Shown one piece after another: positions 1-8,181 of a stretch of DNA of 64,000 nt. The DNA comes from Sphingomonas sp. NBWT7. Lineage in GTDB: Bacteria > Pseudomonadota > Alphaproteobacteria > Sphingomonadales > Sphingomonadaceae. The position numbers and the translations under genes were made by a program. Positions within the stretch are counted from its first letter, which is position 1; each line of letters begins with the position of its first letter. The notes under the pieces are model-generated. The model searched no databases, was not told where the DNA came from, and saw only the letters and a program-made list of their open reading frames with translations. The stretch covers positions 1,821,501-1,885,500 of the forward strand of contig NZ_CP043639.1 of NCBI RefSeq assembly GCF_014217605.1. Reading direction: 5' to 3'.

Positions 1-191
1 AGCGGTCTCCGCCTTCTGACGGCCGAGCGCGCGCCTTGCCGTCGCCACAGCGGTTGCTCGGGGTCCGACGCCGCCCGTCTGCCCCGGCGCCGCCACGCCG
101 GCGCGATCGATACGCCACGCCGACCGGAATCGCCGAACCAGACCCGACGAAGCGGTTCTCCCCCGCGCCAACCTGCGCTAGGAACGATGCC
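1..191. other. Left edge, no gene recognised
   Basis: No credible coding region was recognised here. An open frame runs through positions 36-191 into the next gene, but its arginine- and proline-rich translation lacks family character. The last 15 bases carry the ribosome binding site of the following gene. Confidence 0.5.
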
Positions 192-626
192 ATGCTCGAC
201 ATCCGCCGCATCGACGATCGTGTCTCGGTCGCCCCGCAGATCGCCCCCGAGGATATCGCCGCGATCAAGGCCGCGGGCTTCGTCGCGATCGTCAACAACC
301 GGCCCGATGGCGAGGAGGGCGGCCAGCCGACCAGCGACGCGATCCGCGCCGCGGCCGAGGATCACGGCCTCGCCTACACCGCCATTCCCGTCACCCACGC
401 CGGCTTCTCGATGCCGCAGGTCAGCGCGATGATCGACGCGCTCACCACCGCGAACGGCCCGGTGCTGGCCTATTGCCGCTCGGGCACCCGCTCGTGCAAC
501 CTGTGGGCGCTGGCGCAGGCGGGGCTCGGCGCCGATGCGGAAGCGCTCGTCACGCAGGCGCGCGGCGCCGGCTACGACATCTCGGGGCTGCGCCCGCTGA
601 TGGAAGCCGTCAAACCCGCCGAGTAA
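192..626 (+). CDS. TIGR01244 family (DUF442) rhodanese/phosphatase-like protein
   Basis: A 144-residue cytoplasmic protein of the DUF442 family, also called the beta-lactamase hydrolase-like or TIGR01244 sulfur transferase family. The active-site loop CRSGTRS lies at residues 95-101, with Cys95 as the likely nucleophile, and the segment VNNRPDGEEGGQP near residue 34 is typical of the family. The ATG at 192 is preceded at good spacing by AGGA. The open frame continues upstream to 36, but that part is low-complexity and unlike the family. Some relatives act in sulfide oxidation, but no sulfur genes are adjacent, so the substrate is unknown. Confidence 0.85.
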   Translation: MLDIRRIDDRVSVAPQIAPEDIAAIKAAGFVAIVNNRPDGEEGGQPTSDAIRAAAEDHGLAYTAIPVTHAGFSMPQVSAMIDALTTANGPVLAYCRSGTRSCNLWALAQAGLGADAEALVTQARGAGYDISGLRPLMEAVKPAE

Positions 627-680
627 GCGCGCGGCATCGATCGCCGACGCGTCATCCTTCCTCCCGACCGATCGACCCGC

Positions 681-1076
681 ATGAACTGGATCGTCTTCGC
701 CGCCTCGCTCGCCGCGGTGCTCGCGCTTGCCGGGCTCGCCGCGTGGCTCAAGCTCGGCGGCACCGACCGGCGGCTCGCCGACCCCGAACAGGTCATGCGC
801 GCCGCGGAGGAAGCGCTGCCCGGTTTCGTCGCGCAGTCCGCGGCGGTCGGCAGCGACGGACGCGCGGCGCTGATCTTCGGCGACGGCCTGCGTATCGTCG
901 TGGTGAAGGCACACGGCGCGCGCATCGCGGCGCGCGAGATCGTCTGGCGCGACGTTCGCGCGACGCATGAGGGAATGGTCGTCGCCACCGGCGAGCGGCG
1001 CTTCGGCGAGGTGCTCGTCGCCGGCGTCGACAATCTCGACGTCCGCCGGCTGGCGCCGCAACTGACACGCGTGTAA
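681..1076 (+). CDS. Membrane-anchored hypothetical protein
   Basis: A 131-residue protein that I do not recognise. One hydrophobic segment at about residues 4-23 could be a membrane anchor or uncleaved signal. The rest is a small soluble domain with alternating beta-like stretches (AALIFGDGLRIVVVKAHGAR) and would lie outside the cytoplasm if the anchor is N-in. It lies 54 bp after the rhodanese-like gene and 36 bp before the sterol desaturase family gene on the same strand, so co-transcription is possible. No function can be assigned. Confidence 0.7.
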   Translation: MNWIVFAASLAAVLALAGLAAWLKLGGTDRRLADPEQVMRAAEEALPGFVAQSAAVGSDGRAALIFGDGLRIVVVKAHGARIAAREIVWRDVRATHEGMVVATGERRFGEVLVAGVDNLDVRRLAPQLTRV

Positions 1077-1112
1077 GCACCTTTCCATAACAGGAGAGGC
1101 TTGCCGCGCACC

Positions 1113-2018
1113 ATGGCGCTACCCGACCCCGTAAGCCTGGCGGTGCCCGGCTTCGTCCTGCTCGTTCTCGTCGAGATGATCGTCGCGTGGGCGAAAGACC
1201 GGACGCGCTACGAAGCGCGCGATACGCTCACCTCGCTCGGTCTCGGGCTCGGCAGCACCGTCGCCGGCGTTCTGTCGGCGGGCGCCGTCTTCGCGCTCGC
1301 CACCTGGCTTCACCGCTTCCGCCTCTTCGACATCGGCTACGCCTGGTACTGGTTCGTCGTCGCCTTTGTGCTCGACGATTTCGCCTATTACCTCTTCCAC
1401 CGCTCGGCGCATCGCGTCCGCTGGTTCTGGGCGAGCCACGTCATCCATCACAGCTCGCAGCACTATAATCTGTCGACTGCGCTGCGACAGACCTGGACCG
1501 GCTTCTTCAGCCTTACCTTCCTCTTCCGGCTGCCGCTGTTCCTCCTCGGCTTCCCGCCCGCGATGGTGTTCTTCGTCGCCGGGCTCAACCTCGTCTACCA
1601 GTTCTGGATCCATACCGAAGTGATCGGCCGGCTGCCGCGCTGGGTCGAGGCGGTGATGAATACGCCCTCGCACCACCGCGTCCACCACGCGACCAATCCC
1701 CGCTACCTCGATCGCAACTACGCCGGCGTGTTCATCGTGTGGGATCGCCTGTTCGGCACGTTCGAACCCGAGCGCGACGATGATCGGCCGCGCTACGGCA
1801 TCGTTCACCAGCTCGGCAGCTTCAACCTCTTGTGGGCCGCGTTCCACGAATGGATCGTGATCGCGCGCGACACATGGCACGCACCCTGGGGATCGAAGCT
1901 CGGCTACCTCTGGCGCCCGCCCGGCTGGAGCCACGACGGCTCGCGCCCCACCAGCGAGAGGCTCAAGGCCCAGTGGCTGACGCGCGAGGAGGCACGGCGG
2001 CCGGATCGTTCGGCCTGA
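1113..2018 (+). CDS. Sterol desaturase / fatty acid hydroxylase family protein
   Basis: A 301-residue integral membrane di-iron oxygenase. The three histidine clusters of the superfamily are visible: HRSAH at 96-100, HVIHH at 109-113 and HRVHH at 188-192, the last preceded by SHH. Hydrophobic segments surround them at about 10-30, 45-65, 78-95 and 138-165. The family hydroxylates or desaturates lipids such as sterols, fatty acids or carotenoids; the substrate here is unknown. The ATG at 1113 was chosen because AGGAGAGG at 1092-1099 sits at usable distance from it but too close to the TTG at 1101. Confidence 0.9.
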   Translation: MALPDPVSLAVPGFVLLVLVEMIVAWAKDRTRYEARDTLTSLGLGLGSTVAGVLSAGAVFALATWLHRFRLFDIGYAWYWFVVAFVLDDFAYYLFHRSAHRVRWFWASHVIHHSSQHYNLSTALRQTWTGFFSLTFLFRLPLFLLGFPPAMVFFVAGLNLVYQFWIHTEVIGRLPRWVEAVMNTPSHHRVHHATNPRYLDRNYAGVFIVWDRLFGTFEPERDDDRPRYGIVHQLGSFNLLWAAFHEWIVIARDTWHAPWGSKLGYLWRPPGWSHDGSRPTSERLKAQWLTREEARRPDRSA

Positions 2019-2088
2019 AAGTTACGGCTAGCTACTGCCAGTCAGCTGTCACATGGCAGTGCCAGAGTGTCACAAGGCGGACCAGACG

Positions 2089-2553
2089 ATGAAGCGGACA
2101 CTTGTGACGATCGCGATTGCTGTCGTGACGGCGCCGGTTCAATCCACGGCGCAACCATCACCAGCTACGTCATCGCGTCTGTCACCCGTTCAAGCGGTCA
2201 TCAACGCAGCGGAAATGCCGCGTGGCATCGGCGGCGTGTTCGAGATGGTCGTGCGCGCGACGGGCAGGCAGGACGGCTTTCTATACCTCAATTCCGAGAA
2301 GGATTATCGCGACCCCCGCAATTTGACGATCGTGATCGCACCGCCGCAGGAGCAGGCGCTGGTCGAGCGCCTCGGACAGCCGATCGAAAACCATCTCGTG
2401 CGCAAGGTGATCGCCGTCCGCGGCGTTGCTCGCAAGACCAGGATCGACTTCACGGCAGATGGGCGGCCGACCGGAAAATACTATTTCCAGACGCACCTCG
2501 TTCTCAGGTCGGCACGCGATCTCACGGTCGAGGGTGAACGCTCGATCCCCTGA
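2089..2553 (+). CDS. Secreted hypothetical protein, possibly OB-fold
   Basis: A 154-residue protein with a signal peptide at about residues 1-21 (KR, then a hydrophobic stretch, then a region ending near STAQ). The mature part contains a stretch around DGFLYLNSEKDYRDPRN that resembles the strand pattern of small OB-fold domains, but this is a weak impression. The frame is open from 2053, but the ATG at 2089 gives a proper signal peptide. It is convergent with the DNA ligase gene, whose end lies 75 bp away. Function unknown. Confidence 0.65.
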   Translation: MKRTLVTIAIAVVTAPVQSTAQPSPATSSRLSPVQAVINAAEMPRGIGGVFEMVVRATGRQDGFLYLNSEKDYRDPRNLTIVIAPPQEQALVERLGQPIENHLVRKVIAVRGVARKTRIDFTADGRPTGKYYFQTHLVLRSARDLTVEGERSIP

Positions 2554-2628
2554 TCGAACATCGAGTAATACCGCACCATTCAATCCGTGGCGGACATGAT
2601 CCGCGCGCGCCTCGCGCGGGCCCGTCCC

Positions 2629-4233
2629 TCACGTCACCAGTTTCTCCAGCGCTGCCACTGTGTCCGCCTCCGCCGCTGGCTTGTCGGTCCGGATGCGCGC
2701 GATCCGCGGGAAGCGCATCGCGACGCCCGATTTGTGCCGCTTCGATGCGTGGATCGAATCGAACGCGATTTCCAGCACCAGCGTCTTTTCCACCTCGCGC
2801 ACCGGCCCGAAGCGCGCGACCGTCTTGGTCCGCACGAACTTGTCGAGCATCTTCAGCTCCTCGTCGGTGATCCCCGAATAGGCCTTGCCCACCGGCAGCA
2901 GCTCGCCGTCCGCGGTCCAGCAGCCGAAGGTATAGTCGCTGTAAAAGGATGAGCGGCGCCCACTGCCGCGCTGGGCGTACATCATCACGCAATCGGCAGT
3001 CAGCGGATCACGCTTCCACTTGTACCACAGCCCCGCACGCCGCCCCTGGACATAGGGCGAGTCGCGCCGCTTGAGCATCATCCCCTCGATCGCGGCGTCG
3101 CGCGCGCCGGCGCGAATGCCCTCCAGCGCGGTGAAGTCCGCCGCCTCCACCACCGCGCTCACGTCGAAGCGATCGGGGTCCAGCCGCGCGGCGAACGCCT
3201 CCAGCCGCGCGCGGCGCGCGTGCCACGGCAGTTCGCGCAGATCCTCCGCGCCGTCGAACAGGATGTCGTACAGCCGCACGAAGGCGGGCGCTTCCTCGAG
3301 CATCTTCGCCGACACAACCTTGCGTCCGAGCCGCTGCTGCAGCGCGTTGAAGCTCGCCGCGCCGCCGCCGTCCTCCAGCGTGCCGCCCTGCGCCTCACCC
3401 TTCACCAACAGTTCGCCGTCGACCACGCCATGCGTCGCGAACGCCGCGGCGACATCGGGAAAGGCGCGCGTCATGTCGTCTCCCGTACGGCTGTAGAGCC
3501 TCGTCTCGCCGCCACCTTCGCCGGGTACGTGGACGATCTGCACGCGAATGCCGTCCCACTTCCACTCGGCGACATAATCGGCGAGGTCGAGGCGCAGATC
3601 CTCCAGCGGGTGCGCGAGCATGAACGGGCGGAACACCGGCACGTCGGCGGCGGTCGGCTGCTCGCCGCGCCCCTCGGCCCAGGCGAACAGCGCGTCGTAC
3701 GGCGGGTCGATACCGTGCCACACCTCCTCCACCGCCTCGACCGCGATGCCGAAGGCATCGGCCAGCGCCTGCTTGGCAAGCCGCGCGGACACGCCGACGC
3801 GCAGCGCGCCCGTTGCCATCTTCAGCAGCGCGAACCGCTCCTCGGGATCGAGCACGTCGAGCATCGCGGCGAGCGCCGCCGGCGCCTCGCCGCGCGGCAG
3901 ATGCATCAGCCGATCGACCACCGCCGATACGCTGAGCGGCGGCACGTCGGGCAGAACCTTGGGCGTCGGCCACAGCAGCGATACCGTCTCCGCCGAATCG
4001 CCCACGAAGTCGCGGCTCATGCGATAGAGGACGGGATCGATCCGCTCCTCGATCAGCCCGCGGATCACCGCCGGCTTGACGCCGGGGATGTCCAGGTCGC
4101 CGGTCAGCGCCGCCATCGCCCAACCACGGTCGGGATCGGGCGTCGCGCGTAGATAGTCGCCGATCAGCTTCAACTTGGCGTTGCGCGACCGCGTATAGAT
4201 CAACGAATCGAGCAACTGGGCGAAGGCGTGCAT
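2629..4233 (-). CDS. ATP-dependent DNA ligase (TIGR04120-like)
   Basis: A 534-residue ATP-dependent DNA ligase with an N-terminal ligase domain (about 1-200), an adenylation domain (about 210-400) and an OB-fold domain (about 410-530). The adenylation motif KWDGIR is at 225-230, with Lys225 the predicted AMP acceptor. Length and type match the family named for the cisplatin damage response. Relatives usually sit with an MBL-fold exonuclease, a DEXH helicase and the phosphoesterase PdeM; none is beside it here. The much longer open frame upstream (to 4818) overlaps the divergent metallophosphoesterase gene and was rejected. The chosen ATG fits the family N-terminus (MHAFAQLLD). Confidence 0.9.
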   Translation of the reverse strand: MHAFAQLLDSLIYTRSRNAKLKLIGDYLRATPDPDRGWAMAALTGDLDIPGVKPAVIRGLIEERIDPVLYRMSRDFVGDSAETVSLLWPTPKVLPDVPPLSVSAVVDRLMHLPRGEAPAALAAMLDVLDPEERFALLKMATGALRVGVSARLAKQALADAFGIAVEAVEEVWHGIDPPYDALFAWAEGRGEQPTAADVPVFRPFMLAHPLEDLRLDLADYVAEWKWDGIRVQIVHVPGEGGGETRLYSRTGDDMTRAFPDVAAAFATHGVVDGELLVKGEAQGGTLEDGGGAASFNALQQRLGRKVVSAKMLEEAPAFVRLYDILFDGAEDLRELPWHARRARLEAFAARLDPDRFDVSAVVEAADFTALEGIRAGARDAAIEGMMLKRRDSPYVQGRRAGLWYKWKRDPLTADCVMMYAQRGSGRRSSFYSDYTFGCWTADGELLPVGKAYSGITDEELKMLDKFVRTKTVARFGPVREVEKTLVLEIAFDSIHASKRHKSGVAMRFPRIARIRTDKPAAEADTVAALEKLVT

Positions 4234-4284
4234 GGCGCAGCCAACGCATGGCACCGCGGTTGCGCTCCGGCTATCGCGTCGGGC

Positions 4285-5114
4285 ATGCCGCGAGCGCCCG
4301 CCCTCCTCCGGTACCTCGCCGGCGTGTCGATCGTCGTCGCGCTTGCGATCCTCATTGGCGGCTGGCGCGCGGCGCATCGCGATCCGGTCGTCCGCCGCGT
4401 GACGCTGGCCTTGCCCGATTGGCCGCGCGGCGCGCCGCCGATCCGCGTCGCCCTCGGCAGCGATATTCACGCTGGCGGCGGCGCGGTGCCGGCGGATCGC
4501 CTCGTGAGGATGATCGACCGGATCGCTGCGACGAGCCCTGCGCTGGTGATTCTCGCGGGCGATTTCGTCGATGGCCGCGCAGGCCGAACCGCGCGCGCCG
4601 CCGCCCCTTCGCTGGCCGCCGCGCTTCGCCGCCTGCACCCGCCGCTTGGGACGATCGCGGTGCTCGGCAACCACGACAATGACAGCGATCCCGCCGCGGT
4701 CGCGCGCGCGGTGCGACGGTGCTAGAGAACGAGGCGGTGGTGCGTGGCCCGCTGGTGATCGGTGGCGTAGGCGACGCGTACAGCGGGCACGATCGCGTGG
4801 CACGCACGGTTGCGGCAATGCAAAGCCACCCCGGAGCGCGGCTGTTCGTCACCCACTCACCCGACATCGCGACGAAATTGCCGCCGACTGCGACGCTGCT
4901 CGCCGGCCATACCCACTGCGGCCAAATCGTGCTGCCGCTGATTGGCGCACCGTGGGTGCCGTCACGCTACGGCAACCGCTATCGCTGCGGCATCGTGCGC
5001 GAGAGTGGGCGCACGGTAATCGTCACGGCGGGACTCGGCACCAGCATGGTACCTTTGCGCATCGGTGCGCCGCCCGACATCTGGCTCGTCACGCTCGGCC
5101 CGCGACGCAACTGA
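4285..5114 (+). pseudogene. Metallophosphoesterase split by a frameshift
   Basis: The two halves together form one membrane-anchored calcineurin-like phosphoesterase of the YkuE kind. The first frame, 4285-4725, gives a hydrophobic anchor at about residues 8-28 and the metal motifs SDIH (59-62), GDFVDG and GNHDND, then ends at a TAG at 4723-4725. The second, readable from 4716, gives TVLENEAV and the remaining metal motifs HSPD and HTHCGQ and ends at 5114. The switch falls in a CG dinucleotide run near 4701-4711. It could be a true mutation or a sequencing error. If real, neither half has a full metal site. The gene is divergent from the DNA ligase. Confidence 0.8.
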
Positions 5115-5132
5115 AGCGTCGCGGCCTTGCGA

Positions 5133-5318
5133 TCAGTCGATTGCGTCCTTCACCTTCTTGCCCGCGACCAAGCCCAGCACCAGCAGCACGACAAAGATCG
5201 CGATCGCGACAAAGAACAGGATCTTGGCGATACCGACGAACGCGCCGCCGACCCCGCCGAACCCCATCGCGCCCAGGATTAGCCCGAGCACGAGGAAGAT
5301 CAGCGCCCACTTCAGCAT
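5133..5318 (-). CDS. DUF1328 small membrane protein
   Basis: A 61-residue protein with two transmembrane helices at about residues 4-28 and 31-54, glycine-rich in between ([18 protein letters not shown]), ending in a charged tail. This is the usual layout and length of the DUF1328 (YtjA) family, whose members are often stress-induced inner-membrane proteins of unknown activity. It starts 6 bp downstream of the Dps gene and is probably co-transcribed with it, which fits a stress role. Confidence 0.88.
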   Translation of the reverse strand: MLKWALIFLVLGLILGAMGFGGVGGAFVGIAKILFFVAIAIFVVLLVLGLVAGKKVKDAID

Positions 5319-5324
5319 GGCGCG

Positions 5325-5822
5325 TCAGGCCTTGCGGCTGGCTTCGAACAGGAACCAAGCGCGTTCCTCGGCCTGATCGGTCCACTCGTCGACGATCCCG
5401 CTCGTCGCATTGTCCTTCGCCTCGTCGGCGGCGTCCTTCACCACACGGAAGCTCTCGACCAGCTTGAGGTTGTCCTCGCGCAGCTCGGCGAGCATCTCCG
5501 CCGCGGGCACGAAGTCCCGGTCGTTGTCGGCGATCGTCTGCCGGCGCGAGATGTCGCCGATCGAGCGCAGCGTGACGTTACCCGTCTTGCGCACGCGCTC
5601 GGCGATCGCGTCGGTCACGCCCAGGATCTGCGCCGCCTGATCGTCGAGCAGCAGGTGGTAATCGCGGAAATGCGGCCCCGAGACATGCCAGTGAAAATTC
5701 TTGGTCTTAAGGTACAGCGCGTAGCAATCGGCGAGCGACGAGTTGAGCGCATCGGCAACCGACTTGACGTCGTTGCGCTGCAGGTCGGTCGGGGTCTTCA
5801 ACTGGGGGGCGATATCGGCCAC
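5325..5822 (-). CDS. dps: Dps family DNA-binding ferritin-like protein
   Basis: A 165-residue ferritin-like protein that stores iron and protects DNA from peroxide as a dodecamer. The Dps signature KNFHWHVSGPHFRDYHLLLD lies at residues 41-60 and holds the inter-subunit ferroxidase residues (His46, Asp/His of the following helix). A GTG start at 5822 was chosen: it yields MADIAPQLKT, a normal Dps length, and has GGAG 8 nt upstream. The frame is open to 5900, but that extension is not family-like. Confidence 0.92.
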   Translation of the reverse strand: MADIAPQLKTPTDLQRNDVKSVADALNSSLADCYALYLKTKNFHWHVSGPHFRDYHLLLDDQAAQILGVTDAIAERVRKTGNVTLRSIGDISRRQTIADNDRDFVPAAEMLAELREDNLKLVESFRVVKDAADEAKDNATSGIVDEWTDQAEERAWFLFEASRKA

Positions 5823-5915
5823 GGTTTCGGCTCCATCAGAACGGTTCGTTGCGACAACGGACCGATCGCGGAATCGCTCCACGCACGCCGCCGATCGCAA
5901 TCTCGCGCCGGCCGA

Positions 5916-6482
5916 TCAGATCAGCCGCATCGCCGACAGGCCGAACACCACGCCCGCGATCACCAGCAGCGCGGCGGTGGTCCAGCGGATCGCGCGCTGC
6001 GGCAGCGCGAGCCACTGCTGCTCGCCGATCAGCGCCGCCGGCGCTGCCACGGCCAGCGCGCCGATCGTCGCCCCGATCGCAGCGAGCCACGGCAGCGCGC
6101 TCCCCGCCGCCAGCGCGGCGACGATGAACTGCATGCGATCGCCGAAGATCATGATCGCGAGCCCCAGCACGCTCGTCCCGCACGCGCCGAGCCGCCATCC
6201 CTCCAGCCGATCGGGGGAGGTCGCGCGCAGCGTCGTGCTCGCCCCCGCGAGCACCAGCGCCAGCGCGAGCAGCAGCAGCCGCGCATTGGGCGTCAGCAGC
6301 GGCGCGATCAGCAGCGCGCCGAGAACGCCGAGCGCGTAATTCGCGGCAAGGCCGGCGGCGGTTGCGGCGATCACCAGTCCCGGCGCCCGGAAGCGATCGG
6401 CGAGGATCGCCGCCAGCCACGGCGTCTTGTCGCCCGCCTGGCAGATCGCACCGAGCACCAGCGCGGCCATCAACTCACCCAT
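5916..6482 (-). CDS. GDT1/UPF0016 family membrane protein, divergent motifs
   Basis: A 188-residue membrane protein with six hydrophobic helices in two halves, the layout of the TMEM165/GDT1 (UPF0016) cation exchanger family, which moves Mn2+ or Ca2+. The family carries two E-x-G-D-K-[ST] motifs. Here the first reads QAGDKT (15-20), with Gln for Glu. The second reads IFGDRMQ (112-118) and lacks both Glu and Lys. Transport may therefore be altered or lost. The next gene upstream ends 9 bp before it, so the two are likely co-transcribed. Confidence 0.78.
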   Translation of the reverse strand: MGELMAALVLGAICQAGDKTPWLAAILADRFRAPGLVIAATAAGLAANYALGVLGALLIAPLLTPNARLLLLALALVLAGASTTLRATSPDRLEGWRLGACGTSVLGLAIMIFGDRMQFIVAALAAGSALPWLAAIGATIGALAVAAPAALIGEQQWLALPQRAIRWTTAALLVIAGVVFGLSAMRLI

Positions 6483-6491
6483 CGTGAACGA

Positions 6492-6800
6492 TCACGCCGC
6501 GAAACGCACCTGGCAGGCCGCGGCGAACGCGGCCGAGGCTGCCGCATCCTGTCGGTCGCTACCGACCGCTTCGCGCAGGATGCCGAGCCAGCCATGGACG
6601 AGCGCGCCGCGCTCGCCCCGTGCCAACGCCGCTTCGAGCAGCTGCGCCACCGTCACCGCTGGCAGCATCTGCGCGCGGTGCGCGGTGCGCCGGATCGCGT
6701 CGATGTCGCCCGCGATCACGCCGGGCCGCGCGCGCCACTCGATCGCGCCGATGCGATGCAGCAGCTCCGCGCGCACGTCCTGCAAACCGTCGTTGGTCAT
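6492..6800 (-). CDS. Hypothetical small helical protein
   Basis: A 102-residue, mostly helical and alanine-rich soluble protein that I do not recognise. The ATG at 6800 (MTNDGLQDVRAELLHRIGAIEW) is preferred to one ten codons further out because the extra residues look like untranslated leader. It ends 9 bp before the GDT1-like gene, so the two probably share a transcript. No catalytic motif is visible. Confidence 0.65.
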   Translation of the reverse strand: MTNDGLQDVRAELLHRIGAIEWRARPGVIAGDIDAIRRTAHRAQMLPAVTVAQLLEAALARGERGALVHGWLGILREAVGSDRQDAAASAAFAAACQVRFAA

Positions 6801-7131
6801 CGCCTGCCCCTCCCCGGATCGAGGTGGCATGCCGCCGCAACTCGATCACGCACCGATATGGCATGCGCGATGTAAAGGCGGCGTTACTTCGCGGGGCGGC
6901 ACTGCGCGATAGAGGATGAAGCCGGATGCCCGAACAACGCCTGCCGAGCCTTCGCAATAGAGCGTACGCCAGTCCGTATTTCCCTATCTGAGCACGACGC
7001 CGAACGACGCGAAGCGCGCGCCCGGCTTGACTTGCCCCGCCCGATCCGCCATGCGGCGCAGCGTTGGAAGCGGCGCGCCCACGCTCGCCGCTCTTTTTTG
7101 TTTTGCTTCAAAAGAACAGGATTCGCGGGTC
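6801..7131. other. Intergenic region before rpmG
   Basis: About 330 bases between two divergent genes. I see no convincing gene. A TTGACT hexamer at 7027-7032 is a possible -35 element for rpmG, but the matching -10 is weak. The T-rich stretch around 7093-7110 lies just before the rpmG ribosome binding region. Confidence 0.4.
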
Positions 7132-7299
7132 ATGGCAAAGCCGACCACCGTCAAGATCAAGCTCGTCAGCACGGCCGACACCGGCTTCTTCTATGTCACC
7201 AAGAAGAACCCGCGCACCAAGACCGAGAAGCTGAGCTTCAACAAGTATGATCCCGTCGTGCGCAAGCACGTCGAGTTCAAGGAAGCCAAGATCAAGTAA
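7132..7299 (+). CDS. rpmG: 50S ribosomal protein L33
   Basis: A 55-residue ribosomal protein of the large subunit. The sequence [20 protein letters not shown] followed by the [14 protein letters not shown] and [17 protein letters not shown] segments is the standard alphaproteobacterial L33. The zinc-binding cysteine pairs of the other L33 type are absent. The ATG at 7132 is an internal start in a longer open frame and matches the universal N-terminus. It is a single gene followed by a clear terminator. Confidence 0.97.
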   Translation: MAKPTTVKIKLVSTADTGFFYVTKKNPRTKTEKLSFNKYDPVVRKHVEFKEAKIK

Positions 7300-7354
7300 G
7301 CGGCCGCGTCGCTCTGCGCTTCGGGCGCAGCGGCGACCCTGCGCGTTCGATCGA

Positions 7355-7384
7355 GCCGTCGCCGCACCCCGGCGGCGGCTTTTT
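7355..7384 (+). terminator. Rho-independent terminator of rpmG
   Basis: A 10-bp GC-rich stem (7355-7364 with 7370-7379, one G-T pair) and a five-base loop are followed by five T residues. It lies 55 bp after the rpmG stop codon. Confidence 0.85.
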
Positions 7385-7418
7385 GCGCGAGCAGCGTCCG
7401 CCAACGCGTAGCCGACCG

Positions 7419-8141
7419 TCAGCGCGACTGGCCCGTACCGCCCCCTTCACCGCAGCGCACGGGGCCACCGGCCGAGGCCTGTACCGTGCACTTCGCCTTG
7501 CCCGTCACCGTCACGCTGCCGAGCCCGGTTGAGGTGACCGCCGCAGTGTAACGCGCCGCCGCCCGCGTCTCGCCCGGGCCGTCTAGCCGCACCGTCAGAT
7601 CGTTCACCGCGAGCTCCGTCGCGTCCATCGTTCCCGCGCCGTCGGTCAGCAATCGCGCCCGGTTCGCCCGCCCGCCGAGCGTCACCGATCCCGCGCCAAG
7701 GATCGATGCGTACAGCTGATCGGTATCAGCCTGCGCCACCGCGAGGCGTCCGCTGCCGGTAATCGACAGATCGATCCACTGCGCCTTCATCCGATCGACC
7801 GCAACCTGCGCGCCCGCCGTCACGAACAGCGTCGTCAGCCGCGGTGTCGACAGCGTCACCACCGGCGCGCTGCCGTCACGGCGCAGCGGCGTCTCGCCCC
7901 ACCCCCCGGTGCCGATCCGCACCGTCAGCGTCGTACCATTGACCGCGATTGCGAGGCGCTCGAGCAACTGCCGGTCGCCCGACGCCTTCGCACCCGGTGA
8001 CGTTCCCGTCACGATGCGCACCTCGAACGGCCCGTCGACACGCACGCGATCGTAACTGCCGACCGAGAAGACGCGATCCGCCGCCGACGCCGGCGTCGCA
8101 GGTAGCAGGAACAGGGCAAGCGATAGCAGGCGAAGCGTCAT
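7419..8141 (-). CDS. Secreted DUF2807 (GIN domain) protein, copy 3
   Basis: A 240-residue exported protein with a signal peptide (about 1-20, MTLRLLSLALFLLPATPASA). The mature part is a right-handed beta-helix-like GIN domain: DRVRVDGPFEVRI at the start, then repeated strands with GSG or GAG turns (SITGSGRLAV, ILGAGSVTLGG), ending in a CTVQ...GPVRCG cysteine pair. It is the last of three tandem paralogues on the minus strand. Unlike the other two, it has a longer insertion and a Gly-rich tail. DUF2807 proteins are called putative adhesins, but no activity is established. Confidence 0.85.
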   Translation of the reverse strand: MTLRLLSLALFLLPATPASAADRVFSVGSYDRVRVDGPFEVRIVTGTSPGAKASGDRQLLERLAIAVNGTTLTVRIGTGGWGETPLRRDGSAPVVTLSTPRLTTLFVTAGAQVAVDRMKAQWIDLSITGSGRLAVAQADTDQLYASILGAGSVTLGGRANRARLLTDGAGTMDATELAVNDLTVRLDGPGETRAAARYTAAVTSTGLGSVTVTGKAKCTVQASAGGPVRCGEGGGTGQSR

Positions 8142-8181
8142 GCGCGCACGTCGCACCAACCGCGCGCGCCGCGCAAGGGGT

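Noticed and set aside
4701..4725. Programmed frameshifting to join the two metallophosphoesterase halves
   Set aside because: No slippery heptamer or downstream pseudoknot was seen, only a CG run; mutation or sequencing error is simpler.
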